DNA of 64,000 nucleotides from positions 25,670 to 89,669 of the forward strand of contig CANQUV010000006.1 in NCBI GenBank assembly GCA_947627135.1. The letters are read 5' to 3'. The translations under genes and the position numbers were made by a program. Below, one piece after another: positions 27,250-36,448 of the stretch. How positions within the stretch are numbered: position 1 is the first letter of the stretch; the number at the start of each line of letters is the position of its first letter. The notes under the pieces were generated by a model. That model saw only the letters and a list, made by a program, of their open reading frames with translations, searched no databases and was not told the origin of the DNA. This DNA comes from an uncultured Clostridia bacterium. GTDB taxonomy: Bacteria > Bacillota > Clostridia > Oscillospirales > Acutalibacteraceae.

Positions 27250-27259
27250 GAGATCAAAA

Positions 27260-28030
27260 ATGAATAATGACCAACTGATTATCGGAGGACATAAATTTGA
27301 ATCAAGATTTATTTTAGGTTCAGGCAAATATTCTCTTGAACTTATAAAAGCCGCTGTTGAAAATGCAGGGGCACAAATTATAACTCTTGCATTAAGAAGA
27401 GCGATGTCGGGAGATGTTGCAAACATTCTTGATTATATACCAAATGGGGTAACCCTTTTGCCTAATACCTCAGGGGCAAGAAACGCACAGGAGGCTGTAA
27501 GAATTGCCCGTCTTGCAAGAGAGGCAGGATGCGGAGATTTTGTAAAAATTGAAGTTATAAACGATTCAAAATATCTTTTGCCTGATAATTATGAAACCAT
27601 AAAAGCAACGGAAATTCTTGCAAAAGAGAATTTTGTTGTAATGCCTTATATGTATCCCGACTTAAATGTTGCAAGGAGCTTAAGAGATGCAGGAGCTGCC
27701 TGTATAATGCCTTTAGGCGCGCCCATAGGCTCAAACAAAGGCATTTGTACAAAGGAATTTATAAAAATAATAATAGATGAAATTGATTTGCCTGTAATTG
27801 TAGATGCAGGAATCGGCAAACCGTCGCAGGCTTGTGAGGCTATGGAGATGGGAGCATCTGCTGTTATGGCCAATACTGCAATTGCAACTGCCGGAGATAT
27901 TCCCCAAATGGCAGGGGCCTTTAAAAAAGCAATTGAAGCAGGCAGAACTGCATACCTGTCAGGTATGGGCAGAGTGCTTAAAAGCGGTTCTTCAGCATCT
28001 TCTCCATTGACAGGATTTTTACATGATTGA
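27260..28030 (+). CDS. thiG: thiazole synthase
   Basis: A 256-residue TIM-barrel enzyme that builds the thiazole from deoxyxylulose phosphate, ThiS thiocarboxylate and dehydroglycine. Typical motifs: [11 protein letters not shown] at the start, the Schiff-base Lys region [63 protein letters not shown]. The ATG at 27260 follows TTAGGAG. The stop overlaps the thiH start. Confidence 0.97.
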   Translation: MNNDQLIIGGHKFESRFILGSGKYSLELIKAAVENAGAQIITLALRRAMSGDVANILDYIPNGVTLLPNTSGARNAQEAVRIARLAREAGCGDFVKIEVINDSKYLLPDNYETIKATEILAKENFVVMPYMYPDLNVARSLRDAGAACIMPLGAPIGSNKGICTKEFIKIIIDEIDLPVIVDAGIGKPSQACEAMEMGASAVMANTAIATAGDIPQMAGAFKKAIEAGRTAYLSGMGRVLKSGSSASSPLTGFLHD

Positions 28031-29195
28031 GGCGATAAAATTGGAACAGAGAATAAACCACATGGAATATCTGCCCGATATGGAGCAGATTAAGTCTGAT
28101 ATAATGGACAGGGTAATATCGGAAACTGAAGCTTACGATTATAATAGATATACGCAGTCAGATGTAAATATTGCACTTTCTCATCAGACTAAAACTTTAG
28201 ATGACTTTAAAGTACTTTTATCACCTGCGGCTATGCCTTTTTTAGAAGAAATTGCACAGCAGGCAAAAATGGAAACAAAAAAGCATTTCGGAAATTCAGT
28301 TTATATGTTTACACCCTTGTATATTTCCAATTACTGCGAAAATTACTGTATTTACTGCGGATTTAACTGTAAAAATAAAATTCATAGGGCAAAGCTGAAT
28401 GAGACAGAAATTGAAAAAGAAATGCAGGCTATTGCAAAAACAGGTTTGCAGGAAATTTTGATTTTAACAGGCGAAAGCAAAAAAATGTCTGATGTTAAAT
28501 ATATAGGAGAAGCCTGTAAGATAGCAAGAAAATATTTTAAACTTGTAGGTCTTGAGGTTTACCCTATGGACAGTGATGAATACGCTTATTTACATAAATG
28601 CGGTGCAGATTTTATCACAGTTTTTCAGGAAACATATAACTCTGATAAATACGAAACTCTCCACCTTGCAGGGCATAAAAGAGTTTTTCCTTATCGATTT
28701 AATGCACAGGAAAGAGCTATAATGGGAGGTATGAGAGGAGTAGGATTTGCAGCATTGTTGGGACTTTCCGATTTCAGAAAAGACGCTTTTGCAACAGGTA
28801 TCCACGCATATTTTATTCAAAGAAAATACCCTCACGCAGAAATTGCATTTTCATGTCCAAGACTTCGACCGATTATAAATAACGATAAAATAAATCCCAA
28901 AGATGTTCACGAACCACAATTGTTGCAGGTTATTTGCGCTTACAGGCTTTTTATGCCTTATGCCGGCATCACTATTTCTACAAGAGAATGTGAACGGTTT
29001 AGAAATAATATAGTTGATATTGCCGCAACAAAAATTTCTGCAGGAGTAGATGTAGGAATCGGCGGTCACGGAGATAATGAGCAAAAGGGCGATGAACAGT
29101 TTGAAATTTCAGACACAAGAAATGTAAAAGAAGTTTATGATGCATTAATTAATAAGGGATTACAGCCTGTTATGAGTGATTATATTTATGTTTGA
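28023..29195 (+). CDS. thiH: 2-iminoacetate synthase (tyrosine lyase, radical SAM)
   Basis: A 390-residue radical-SAM enzyme that cleaves tyrosine to dehydroglycine for ThiG. The cluster motif CENYCIYC (CX3CX2C) is at about residues 110-117, after the helical N-terminus with [15 protein letters not shown]. Its presence in place of a glycine oxidase (ThiO) marks the anaerobic route. The ATG at 28023 overlaps the thiG stop; an alternative ATG lies at 28062, but relatives carry a few residues before MEYLPDME, so the longer start is kept. Confidence 0.95.
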   Translation: MIEAIKLEQRINHMEYLPDMEQIKSDIMDRVISETEAYDYNRYTQSDVNIALSHQTKTLDDFKVLLSPAAMPFLEEIAQQAKMETKKHFGNSVYMFTPLYISNYCENYCIYCGFNCKNKIHRAKLNETEIEKEMQAIAKTGLQEILILTGESKKMSDVKYIGEACKIARKYFKLVGLEVYPMDSDEYAYLHKCGADFITVFQETYNSDKYETLHLAGHKRVFPYRFNAQERAIMGGMRGVGFAALLGLSDFRKDAFATGIHAYFIQRKYPHAEIAFSCPRLRPIINNDKINPKDVHEPQLLQVICAYRLFMPYAGITISTRECERFRNNIVDIAATKISAGVDVGIGGHGDNEQKGDEQFEISDTRNVKEVYDALINKGLQPVMSDYIYV

Positions 29196-29799
29196 TGTTA
29201 TTTGTATTACAAACCGTAAGTTATGCAAAGATGATTTTTTAAAAAGACTTTCTAATATATCAAAAAGTAATGTGAGTAAAATAATTTTAAGAGAAAAAGA
29301 TTTGACGGAGGAAGAGTATTTTAATTTAGCTGAAAAAGCCTTGAAAATCAGCTCTGAATTTAATAAAGAGATTATTTTGCATAATTACTTGTCTGTTGCA
29401 AAAAGTATGTCACAGACTAAAATTCATCTACCTTTGAATATACTGAAAAGTTGTAAAAATATAACAAAGGATTTTATCTCAGTGGGAACTTCAGTCCATA
29501 ATATTTCGGAGCTGAAACTGGCAGAAAATTTAGGTGCAGATTATGTATTTGCAGGTCATATTTTTAAAACAAACTGTAAAAAGGATTTAGAACCTAGAGG
29601 AGTTGAATTTTTACAGAACATTTGTGATAATTCAAATGTTCCCGTTTATGCAATAGGGGGAATAAATCTTAACACGATATCAAAACTTAAAAGCATTAAT
29701 TCTAAAAATTTTAAGGGTATTTGCATAATGTCAGAATTTATGACCTGTGTTGACCCTGTAAGTTTTGTCAATGAAATATTAAATAAGCTGAACCATTAA
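29188..29799 (+). CDS. tenI: TenI-type thiazole tautomerase (ThiE-like)
   Basis: A 203-residue ThiE-fold protein. In place of the ThiE pyrophosphate loop it has FAGHIFKTNCKKDLEPRG, which matches the TenI hallmark (FGH.F.TDCKKGL.PRG) including the catalytic His. TenI converts the ThiG product tautomer to the aromatic thiazole and does not make thiamin phosphate. This explains why the operon has two ThiE-like genes. The ATG at 29188 overlaps the thiH stop by eight bases. It is the last gene, closed by a terminator. Confidence 0.88.
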   Translation: MFDVICITNRKLCKDDFLKRLSNISKSNVSKIILREKDLTEEEYFNLAEKALKISSEFNKEIILHNYLSVAKSMSQTKIHLPLNILKSCKNITKDFISVGTSVHNISELKLAENLGADYVFAGHIFKTNCKKDLEPRGVEFLQNICDNSNVPVYAIGGINLNTISKLKSINSKNFKGICIMSEFMTCVDPVSFVNEILNKLNH

Positions 29800-29845
29800 A
29801 AAGTTTTCGAAAACAAATATACACATTATTTTCGGAAACTTTTTT
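29798..29845 (+). terminator. terminator of the thiamin operon
   Basis: Arms AAAGTTTTCGAAAA / TTTTCGGAAACTTT (one mismatch) with a T run after the right arm. Confidence 0.8.
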
Positions 29846-30053
29846 ATTTAATTTATTACATTATTTGTTTAAAATTTTTTGGATATTTTATAATAAGGTA
29901 TTTTTATATTATTTATGCTTATAAAAAATATGGAAAATGGAGTTTGGCAACTTCAAGTTGACAAATTTCAAGGCCTAAGTGGTGGAAAAAACAGATAATT
30001 TTATTATAATAGTTATGTTTTCGAAAATAAATAAAATTTAGGGAGATATTTAT

Positions 30054-30848
30054 ATGTCAGTTGAAATAGGCGAAAAAATAATGATATTAAGGCAATCAAA
30101 GGGTCTATCTCAAGAAAAATTAGGCGAAATGCTTAACGTATCCCGTCAGGCAGTTTCAAAATGGGAAACAGGACAGACAATACCTGATACTGAAAAGGTT
30201 ATTTTAATGAGTGAACTTTTCAAAGTTTCAACAGATTATTTATTAAAGGATGAAGTACCTGAGAATTCAAATCAATCTGATACAATTAATCAAACATCCG
30301 ATTATAGGTATAAATCTAAAATAGGTTTAAGCGAACGAATACATTTTGAGCGCAAAAGTAAAAAAACATTTTTCGGGATTCCGCTATATCATATAAATGT
30401 TGGTTTGGGAATGTACAAGGCAAAAGGAATTTTTTCAATAGGAATTGTTTCAACGGGAATTTTTTCAATCGGTTTAATTTCATTGGGATTGCTATCATGG
30501 GGATTTTTGTCTTTTGGTTTGCTTGCTGTTGGAAATTTAGCGTTAGGAATAATTGCAATTGGAAGTGTTACCGCAGGTATTGCTGCAATTGGAGGAGTAG
30601 CTTTAGGAGTACTAACAATTGGCGGCCTATCAATCGGAGTTTATTCTTTGGGCGGATGTGCCATAGCTTCACAAATTGCATTAGGCGGATATGCACAAGG
30701 GTATATTGCAATAGGAGATATTGTATCGGGACAGCACATATTACATATTGAAGGCGTTGTAACCCCTGAAATCAAGATTAAAATTTACGATTTAATTATT
30801 AAAGAACTGCCAAATACACCGTTATTTATAATAAATATGTTTGTATAA
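30054..30848 (+). CDS. XRE-family regulator with a long glycine-pentad repeat domain
   Basis: A 264-residue protein. Residues 1-65 are a clear XRE/Cro helix-turn-helix (LSQEKLGEMLNVSRQAVSKWETGQTIPDTEKVI). A basic linker leads to about residue 125, where a run of at least 16 back-to-back pentads starts, each led by Gly and hydrophobic, with Ser/Ala fourth and Ile/Leu fifth (GIFSI, GLISL, GLLAV, GIIAI, GGVAL, GVLTI), then three looser ones. The tail is an ordinary 35-residue segment. Such a period could wind as a solenoid or sit in the membrane; the sequence does not decide. No partner gene is adjacent. GGGAG precedes the ATG. Confidence 0.85.
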   Translation: MSVEIGEKIMILRQSKGLSQEKLGEMLNVSRQAVSKWETGQTIPDTEKVILMSELFKVSTDYLLKDEVPENSNQSDTINQTSDYRYKSKIGLSERIHFERKSKKTFFGIPLYHINVGLGMYKAKGIFSIGIVSTGIFSIGLISLGLLSWGFLSFGLLAVGNLALGIIAIGSVTAGIAAIGGVALGVLTIGGLSIGVYSLGGCAIASQIALGGYAQGYIAIGDIVSGQHILHIEGVVTPEIKIKIYDLIIKELPNTPLFIINMFV

Positions 30849-30865
30849 ATATTTATATAAACAAA

Positions 30866-30904
30866 CAAAAAACAGGCTGATCAAAATCAGCCTGTTTTTC
30901 TTTG
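30866..30904. terminator. bidirectional terminator between convergent genes
   Basis: Arms AAACAGGCTGAT / ATCAGCCTGTTT around CAAA, with A-rich sequence on the left and TTTTTCTTT on the right, serving both the XRE gene and the RND gene. Confidence 0.88.
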
Positions 30905-30919
30905 TATCAGTTTTTTTAA

Positions 30920-33900
30920 TCAATCGTCAATTTCTTCAAGGTCGATTTCGGAAACTTTTCGAAGTTCCTTTTTATTGAATAAATCATACATAACAGGAAC
31001 TATATACAAGGTCATAAGAGTTCCGTACAAAAGTCCTCCAATACATACTATTGCAAGGGGTTGAATCATTTCTGTACCTGTACCTGTTCCTAAAGCGGTA
31101 ATTAAAAGTCCGAACACTGTTGTAAGCGCTGTCATAAGGATAGGCCTCATTCTTGTTTTGCCTGCTTCAACCAGAGCTTCTCTTTTTTCTTTGCCCTCAA
31201 GACGAAGTTGGTTTACATAGTCAACAAGCACTATGCCGTTATTTACTATAATACCAAACAGCATTACAAATCCCAGCATGGCCACAACGCTTACATCCTG
31301 TCCCGTAACAAGCAATCCAAGAAAGCCGCCTGTGCAGGCAAGAGGTATTGTAAACATTACTATAAACGGTGATTTAAGGCTTTGAAATTGTGCTACCATT
31401 ATCAGATATATCATTATAACGCCTAAAAGCATCATAAGCATAAGCTGACCCATAGCTTCCATTGTTGTTGCGTCTGCTCCGGCATATTCAATTGTAAATC
31501 CTGCCGGAAGCTTATAATCATTAAAAAGTTTTTTTACCTCATTTGTAACTGAAGTTGTTGTATAGCCGTCTTTTATTGTACCTGTAATTGTAAGGTATCT
31601 CATTTGTTTATCATGGCTTATAGAATTTAATGACTCAGCAAGTGAAATTTCGGAGATTTCAGAAAGTCTTACTGATTTTTCGTCACCCTCTGTTGTGGTA
31701 TAAGTTATCTGCATATTTCTTATATCGTCTATGCTTGTTTTTTCATCACCGGTATCAACAACTACAACATCCATATCAGAACCGTCATCGTTTGTTAGTG
31801 CAGTAGAGGTGCTTTCTGTTGTAAGTGCGGCGGCAATTTGCTGATAAACCTGCGCAACTGTCAGTGACTTTTCAATGGCTCTTTGTTTGTTTACGGTTAT
31901 TTTAATTTCAGGTGTGGTAGATTCAATACCGGTGTCTGTTTCTTCAATTCCTGCAATACCGCTCATTTTATCTGCCATATCTTTAGCAGTACTTTGGAGC
32001 TTTTCAAGGTCATCGCCGTAAAGTTTAATGGATACACCTTCACCCATAAGAGCACTCATAGAACTCATTGAAGAGCCTCCGTTTACTTCAACCTCACACG
32101 GCAGAGATGAAAACTCTTCTTCCATCTTTTTGGTTATATCAATGCTGTTCTTTTCTTCTTCAGGCTTTAAAACGCAGTATGCTGAAATTGAAGAAGAGTC
32201 TGCCTCTCCTGATGACATACCTATCATGGCGGATGTATTTCCTATCAAAATGCCGACAGTTTCAAAACAGTCGAATTTTTCCTCAAGAATACTGTTCATA
32301 CGGTCAGCAACATCAGTAGTATCTTCAAACTTGCTGTTTACAGGCATTTCGGCGGTAATTGCAATTTCCGTTGAGCTCATTTCAGGCATAAAGCTGAAAC
32401 CTCTGATTAATGCAAGGGCTGTACTTCCAAAAAGAACTACAACTGCAATAATTAAAGCAATTGCTCTGTGTTTAAGTGTAAATCTTATGGACCTTTCATA
32501 GTAAGCAATCATCTTGTTAAATATTTTGTGTTTCTTTTCTTTTGTTTTGCTAAACATTTTTTGTCCCATAGCAGGAACAAGTGTAAGAGCAACAATCAAG
32601 CTGGCAAGTAATGAGTATCCGATGGTAAGTGCCATATCGGTAAAGAGTTGTCTTGTAATACCTTCAACAAACACGATAGGTAAAAATACGCAAATTGTTG
32701 TAAGAGTAGAGGCGGTAATTGCTCCGGCAACTTGTTTTGCACCGTTCATAGCTGCTTTAATCGGAGGCACTCCCAAACTTCTTAAACGGTATATATTTTC
32801 TATAACAACAACGGAGTTATCAACTAACATACCTACTCCTATTGCAAGACCGGAAAGAGAAATCATATTCAGTGTAACACCGCTGAAGTACATTAGGACA
32901 ATAGCAAAAATTACACTGATTGGTATTGAAAAAGCAATTACTATTGTAGGTTTTATATCTCTTAAGAACAAAAAGAGAATAATTATGGCAAGCAGAGCAC
33001 CATATAACAGGTTTTGCAAAACGCTGTTTACTATAAGATATATATAGTCGCCCTGATTCATAAGGCTTGTAAATGTTAAGCCTTTATTTTCTTTGCTGAG
33101 CTCTTCAAATTTTGCATTAATGTTATCGGATACTTCTGCAGTTGCATAGTTTGATTGTTTTGTAAAACTTATAAGAAGTCCGTTTTCGCCGTTAATTTTT
33201 GCATAAATTTCATCGGAATTATCAACAATAAAAACATCTGCTACATCAGAAACTTTTACAGGGTCGATCCCTTCCATTCCCAGATCAAAAAGGACAAGGT
33301 TTTCAAGTTCTTCTTCGCTTTTGATTTTATCACCAACACGTACCAGATATTTTTGGTTTTCATCATTTGTAATATATCCGGCAGGCATAGAAAAGTTCTG
33401 TGCAGTTAAAATACCGGATATGTTATCCATAGTTACTGTGTTATCAACATTTGCAGCTTCTTTTGCCTGTTCTTCTTGTTCCTGTAATTGTTCCATTGAG
33501 GTATCAATTTCCTGTTTTGCAGAGTTAAGCTGGGTTATTGTTGACGTAAGAGCCGACTGATTTGCAATAATTTCAGACATAGCACTACTCATTTGAAAAT
33601 TAGCAGCACTCTCTTGAGAAGATAGTTCGCTTAAAGCAGAACTTATACCTTTTTCTCCGCTTTCAATCTGCTGTATGCCTGTATCAATAGCATTAATACC
33701 CTCATCAATTTGTTTAATGGAATCTTTCATTTCAGGAACAGTATTATTGAAAAAATCATCTACGCTGTATCCTAATGATGATACTGTTGTTTTAATTTTT
33801 TCAATTGAGTTTACAATTTTATCAAGAGTTTCTTTAGCGTCCATCACTCTTTGAGGGAGTTCAACTTTTGTAAAACCGAAGTTTTTAAGCTGTTCGTCAA

Positions 33901-34957
33901 TAGTTTCAAGTTCATTTATAACTCTGTTATAGTCATCAGTACCCGATTCGTATTTAGCAAGTTCTTCAACTAAATTTAAATAAGTTTCATTAAGTTTGTT
34001 TAAAAACTCATAATTTTCAGTAAGACTTGATTGTTGTTCGGTAAGTTTTTGGTAGCTTTCCTGAAGTTTTATTAGCTGTTCATAGATAGCCTGAATCTGA
34101 CCCTTTTGAGTTAAAAGAGTTTGCTTTTGATTTAAAAGTTGTAATTTAGTCTGCAGGATTTCAAGCTGTTTTGCATTTAACTCACCTGATGCATTTGACA
34201 GTTGTTCTGATATTTGCTTTTGCTGTTCGTTCAGAGCACTTTTTGCATTTTCAAGCTGGGCGGATCCGTTTTCAGCTTTATTGATATTATCGGATATAGT
34301 TTCTTTTGCATCATTTAACTGTTCTTCTGCCTCACCGAATTTATCGTTAAGAGTCTTTTCTATTTTTTTGTTTAAAGCGTCAAGCTTATCTTGATTTATA
34401 ACAACATTTTCGCTTTCTTCAAGAACACCCATTGTAGAAATAGATGCAACACCGTCGATGCCCTCAAGCTGATTTTGAAGTTTATCTTCAAGATATTCTG
34501 AAAGTTCTGCACGGTCTTTACCTTCATAGTTAACTGCCGCCATAGCAACAGGCATAATATTAGGGTTAATTTTTATAAGCATAGGTGTGCCGACACTCTC
34601 AGGCCATGCACCTTCTATGGTATCAATTTTTCCTTGTATATCAACCGATACGGAATCCATGTTTGTAACTTCCTGAAACTCAAGCATTAACATTGAGTAA
34701 TTTTCTGATGAGGTAGAAGTAACATTTTTTATATTTTCCAGTGTAGCCATAGACGATTCAAGAGGCTTTGTTACCGTTGTTTCAACAGTTTCAGGACTTT
34801 GTCCCGGATATGTAGTAACAACTACCACATAAGGCAGATCAAGGTTTGGCATAAGGTCGGGGGTCATTCTGGTAAAAGAAACGATACCCAGAACTATGAC
34901 TATTATAACCGCAACAAATACGGTCATAGGCTTTTTAACGCTGAATTTTGATAACAT
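30920..34957 (-). CDS. RND-family efflux permease with a large coiled-coil insertion
   Basis: A 1345-residue transporter of the HAE/AcrB type. TM1 is at residues 13-30, followed by TRMTPDLMPNLDLPYVVV. The second TM block starts near 640 (LLYGALLAIIILFLFLRDIKP) and includes VGMLVDNSVVVIENI with the proton-relay Asp; the C-terminal block has GIIVNNGIVLVDYVNQL. About 300 residues (roughly 195-500), rich in Gln/Glu/Leu heptads, are inserted in the first extracellular loop; AcrB has nothing similar. In an organism without an outer membrane, and with no adaptor gene nearby, this insert may replace the periplasmic adaptor. TetR-type regulator directly upstream. Confidence 0.9.
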   Translation of the reverse strand: MLSKFSVKKPMTVFVAVIIVIVLGIVSFTRMTPDLMPNLDLPYVVVVTTYPGQSPETVETTVTKPLESSMATLENIKNVTSTSSENYSMLMLEFQEVTNMDSVSVDIQGKIDTIEGAWPESVGTPMLIKINPNIMPVAMAAVNYEGKDRAELSEYLEDKLQNQLEGIDGVASISTMGVLEESENVVINQDKLDALNKKIEKTLNDKFGEAEEQLNDAKETISDNINKAENGSAQLENAKSALNEQQKQISEQLSNASGELNAKQLEILQTKLQLLNQKQTLLTQKGQIQAIYEQLIKLQESYQKLTEQQSSLTENYEFLNKLNETYLNLVEELAKYESGTDDYNRVINELETIDEQLKNFGFTKVELPQRVMDAKETLDKIVNSIEKIKTTVSSLGYSVDDFFNNTVPEMKDSIKQIDEGINAIDTGIQQIESGEKGISSALSELSSQESAANFQMSSAMSEIIANQSALTSTITQLNSAKQEIDTSMEQLQEQEEQAKEAANVDNTVTMDNISGILTAQNFSMPAGYITNDENQKYLVRVGDKIKSEEELENLVLFDLGMEGIDPVKVSDVADVFIVDNSDEIYAKINGENGLLISFTKQSNYATAEVSDNINAKFEELSKENKGLTFTSLMNQGDYIYLIVNSVLQNLLYGALLAIIILFLFLRDIKPTIVIAFSIPISVIFAIVLMYFSGVTLNMISLSGLAIGVGMLVDNSVVVIENIYRLRSLGVPPIKAAMNGAKQVAGAITASTLTTICVFLPIVFVEGITRQLFTDMALTIGYSLLASLIVALTLVPAMGQKMFSKTKEKKHKIFNKMIAYYERSIRFTLKHRAIALIIAVVVLFGSTALALIRGFSFMPEMSSTEIAITAEMPVNSKFEDTTDVADRMNSILEEKFDCFETVGILIGNTSAMIGMSSGEADSSSISAYCVLKPEEEKNSIDITKKMEEEFSSLPCEVEVNGGSSMSSMSALMGEGVSIKLYGDDLEKLQSTAKDMADKMSGIAGIEETDTGIESTTPEIKITVNKQRAIEKSLTVAQVYQQIAAALTTESTSTALTNDDGSDMDVVVVDTGDEKTSIDDIRNMQITYTTTEGDEKSVRLSEISEISLAESLNSISHDKQMRYLTITGTIKDGYTTTSVTNEVKKLFNDYKLPAGFTIEYAGADATTMEAMGQLMLMMLLGVIMIYLIMVAQFQSLKSPFIVMFTIPLACTGGFLGLLVTGQDVSVVAMLGFVMLFGIIVNNGIVLVDYVNQLRLEGKEKREALVEAGKTRMRPILMTALTTVFGLLITALGTGTGTEMIQPLAIVCIGGLLYGTLMTLYIVPVMYDLFNKKELRKVSEIDLEEIDD

Positions 34958-35023
34958 AAGTACTTTCCTTCCAAATCAATGCGTTGTCATGATTTTTATA
35001 AACGCTGTATTATAAAACAAAAA

Positions 35024-35653
35024 TTATCTTTTAGCTTCAAATCCGTTTTTTAGGAGTTCTAATTTTTTAATAAATACGGCTCTTTCTTCGACTGCATTAT
35101 TTTGCAGCACAAATATATTCATAATACTGTTTTTTAAAATAATGTTTATAATGGAAATAATATATATTATTTCATCTTTTGTTGAGCAATTAAGATAAAT
35201 GGGATTAATATATGAATCTATAATAGCTTCCAATGTTGTTTCATAATCCTTTGAAGGATATCTGTAACGCAAAAAATCTGCAATTAAGTCTTCATTTGCT
35301 CTCATGCTTAAAAGAAGATTTTTAGAAAGAGTTTTTTCATTTTTACTGTTTATAAGTTCTATAATCCTATCATAAAGCTCAACAGTCAGATCAAAAAGAT
35401 TTCCATTATTCTGTTTTAGAGAATTTTTTGAAAATTCTGTAATTTGCTGGGCTAGATCTGCAATTAATAAATCTATAATATCTAATTTATCGTCAAAATA
35501 TTGATAAAAGCTTCCCCTTGAAATATTTGCATCCTTAACTATTCGGTTGATGGAGATTTTTTCTCTGGGATATTCGCTCAATTCTTTTTTTATTGCTTTT
35601 ATAATTCTGTTTTTCTTCTCTTGCGGAAGATTGAGAAAAGTTCTCTTTATCAT
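35024..35653 (-). CDS. TetR/AcrR-family transcriptional regulator
   Basis: A 209-residue repressor. The N-terminal TetR HTH is typical: REKISINRIVKDANISRGSFYQYFDDKLDII. The rest is a helical ligand-binding domain of no clear specificity. It lies 66 bases upstream of the RND permease gene in the same direction, with no terminator between, so the two likely form an operon. A perfect 17-bp palindrome next to its own -10 (35681-35697) is the obvious operator, implying self-repression relieved by a substrate of the pump. GGGAGGAAA precedes the ATG. Confidence 0.9.
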   Translation of the reverse strand: MIKRTFLNLPQEKKNRIIKAIKKELSEYPREKISINRIVKDANISRGSFYQYFDDKLDIIDLLIADLAQQITEFSKNSLKQNNGNLFDLTVELYDRIIELINSKNEKTLSKNLLLSMRANEDLIADFLRYRYPSKDYETTLEAIIDSYINPIYLNCSTKDEIIYIISIINIILKNSIMNIFVLQNNAVEERAVFIKKLELLKNGFEAKR

Positions 35654-35680
35654 ATATATTTCCTCCCATAAGTAATATAC

Positions 35681-35726
35681 TATGACAAGTTGTCATAATT
35701 TTAATACTTTTAATGGTTAAAGTCAA
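35681..35726 (-). promoter_or_regulatory. promoter and operator of the tetR-RND operon
   Basis: Minus strand: TTGACT (35721-35726), 17 bases, TAAAAT (35698-35703). Directly after the -10 is the perfect palindrome TATGACAA-C-TTGTCATA (35681-35697), covering the expected transcription start. Confidence 0.8.
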
Positions 35727-35736
35727 CATATAATAA

Positions 35737-36234
35737 TCAAATTTTTTGTGCAAATTTATTTTTTATAATGTCTGATACCTGTCCTTTTGTAATGCGTATT
35801 AAATCATCGGGAGATAACTCAATCTGATAACCTATTTTTCCTGCGCTTACTATTATTTTATCAATGTACTTTGTCGAAATATGATATGTAGTTTTGTATT
35901 CCTTTTTCATTCCAACAGGAGAACAACCTCCTCTTATATACCCTGTTATTTTCAAAATATCCTTTACGGGTATCATTTCCACTGATTTTTCAGCTACGCT
36001 TTTAGCGGCTTTCTTTAAGTCTAACTCGTCTTCAACCGGCAAAACAAAAACATAATAATTTCCGCTGTGACCCTTTGTTACCAAGGTCTTAAATACCTTT
36101 TTAGTGTCTTGCTTCATTAAATTTGCAACTGTTACACCGTCAACGGGATCTTTTCCGTGAGGATATTCGTAAGAGTTATATGCAATTTTATTTTTTTCAA
36201 GTATTCTCATTACATTGGTTTTAATTTCCGACAT
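35737..36234 (-). CDS. ybaK: Cys-tRNA(Pro)/Cys-tRNA(Cys) deacylase, YbaK/EbsC family
   Basis: A 165-residue editing enzyme that removes Cys mischarged on tRNA-Pro. The family pattern is intact: KTNVMRILEKNKIAYNSYEY at the start, DTKKVFKTLVTKG, the catalytic-site Lys and Gly region EMIPVKDILKITGYIRGGCSPVGMKK. AGGAGGAATAA precedes the ATG. It is divergent from the cation transporter gene and independent of the tetR promoter just downstream. Confidence 0.94.
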   Translation of the reverse strand: MSEIKTNVMRILEKNKIAYNSYEYPHGKDPVDGVTVANLMKQDTKKVFKTLVTKGHSGNYYVFVLPVEDELDLKKAAKSVAEKSVEMIPVKDILKITGYIRGGCSPVGMKKEYKTTYHISTKYIDKIIVSAGKIGYQIELSPDDLIRITKGQVSDIIKNKFAQKI

Positions 36235-36371
36235 ATTTATTCCTCCTGATCTCGATTAAATATTATACTTTATAATTAATTAAAATAAAAGTAACTTTGG
36301 GTTGAAATATGTAAACTTTTACTTACATTTTAAAAAAATTTTCATATAATATAATTATTATATAAAAAGTA

Positions 36372-36400
36372 ATGACTTTTTTTGTGTTTTGTAGTATAAT
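36372..36400 (+). promoter_or_regulatory. promoter of the CDF transporter gene
   Basis: ATGACT (36372-36377), 17 bases, TATAAT (36395-36400), about 50 bases before the start. Confidence 0.6.
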
Positions 36401-36448
36401 AAACCAATTCACTTATTTTATATAAATTTAAGCGGAGGAATTTTCTAT

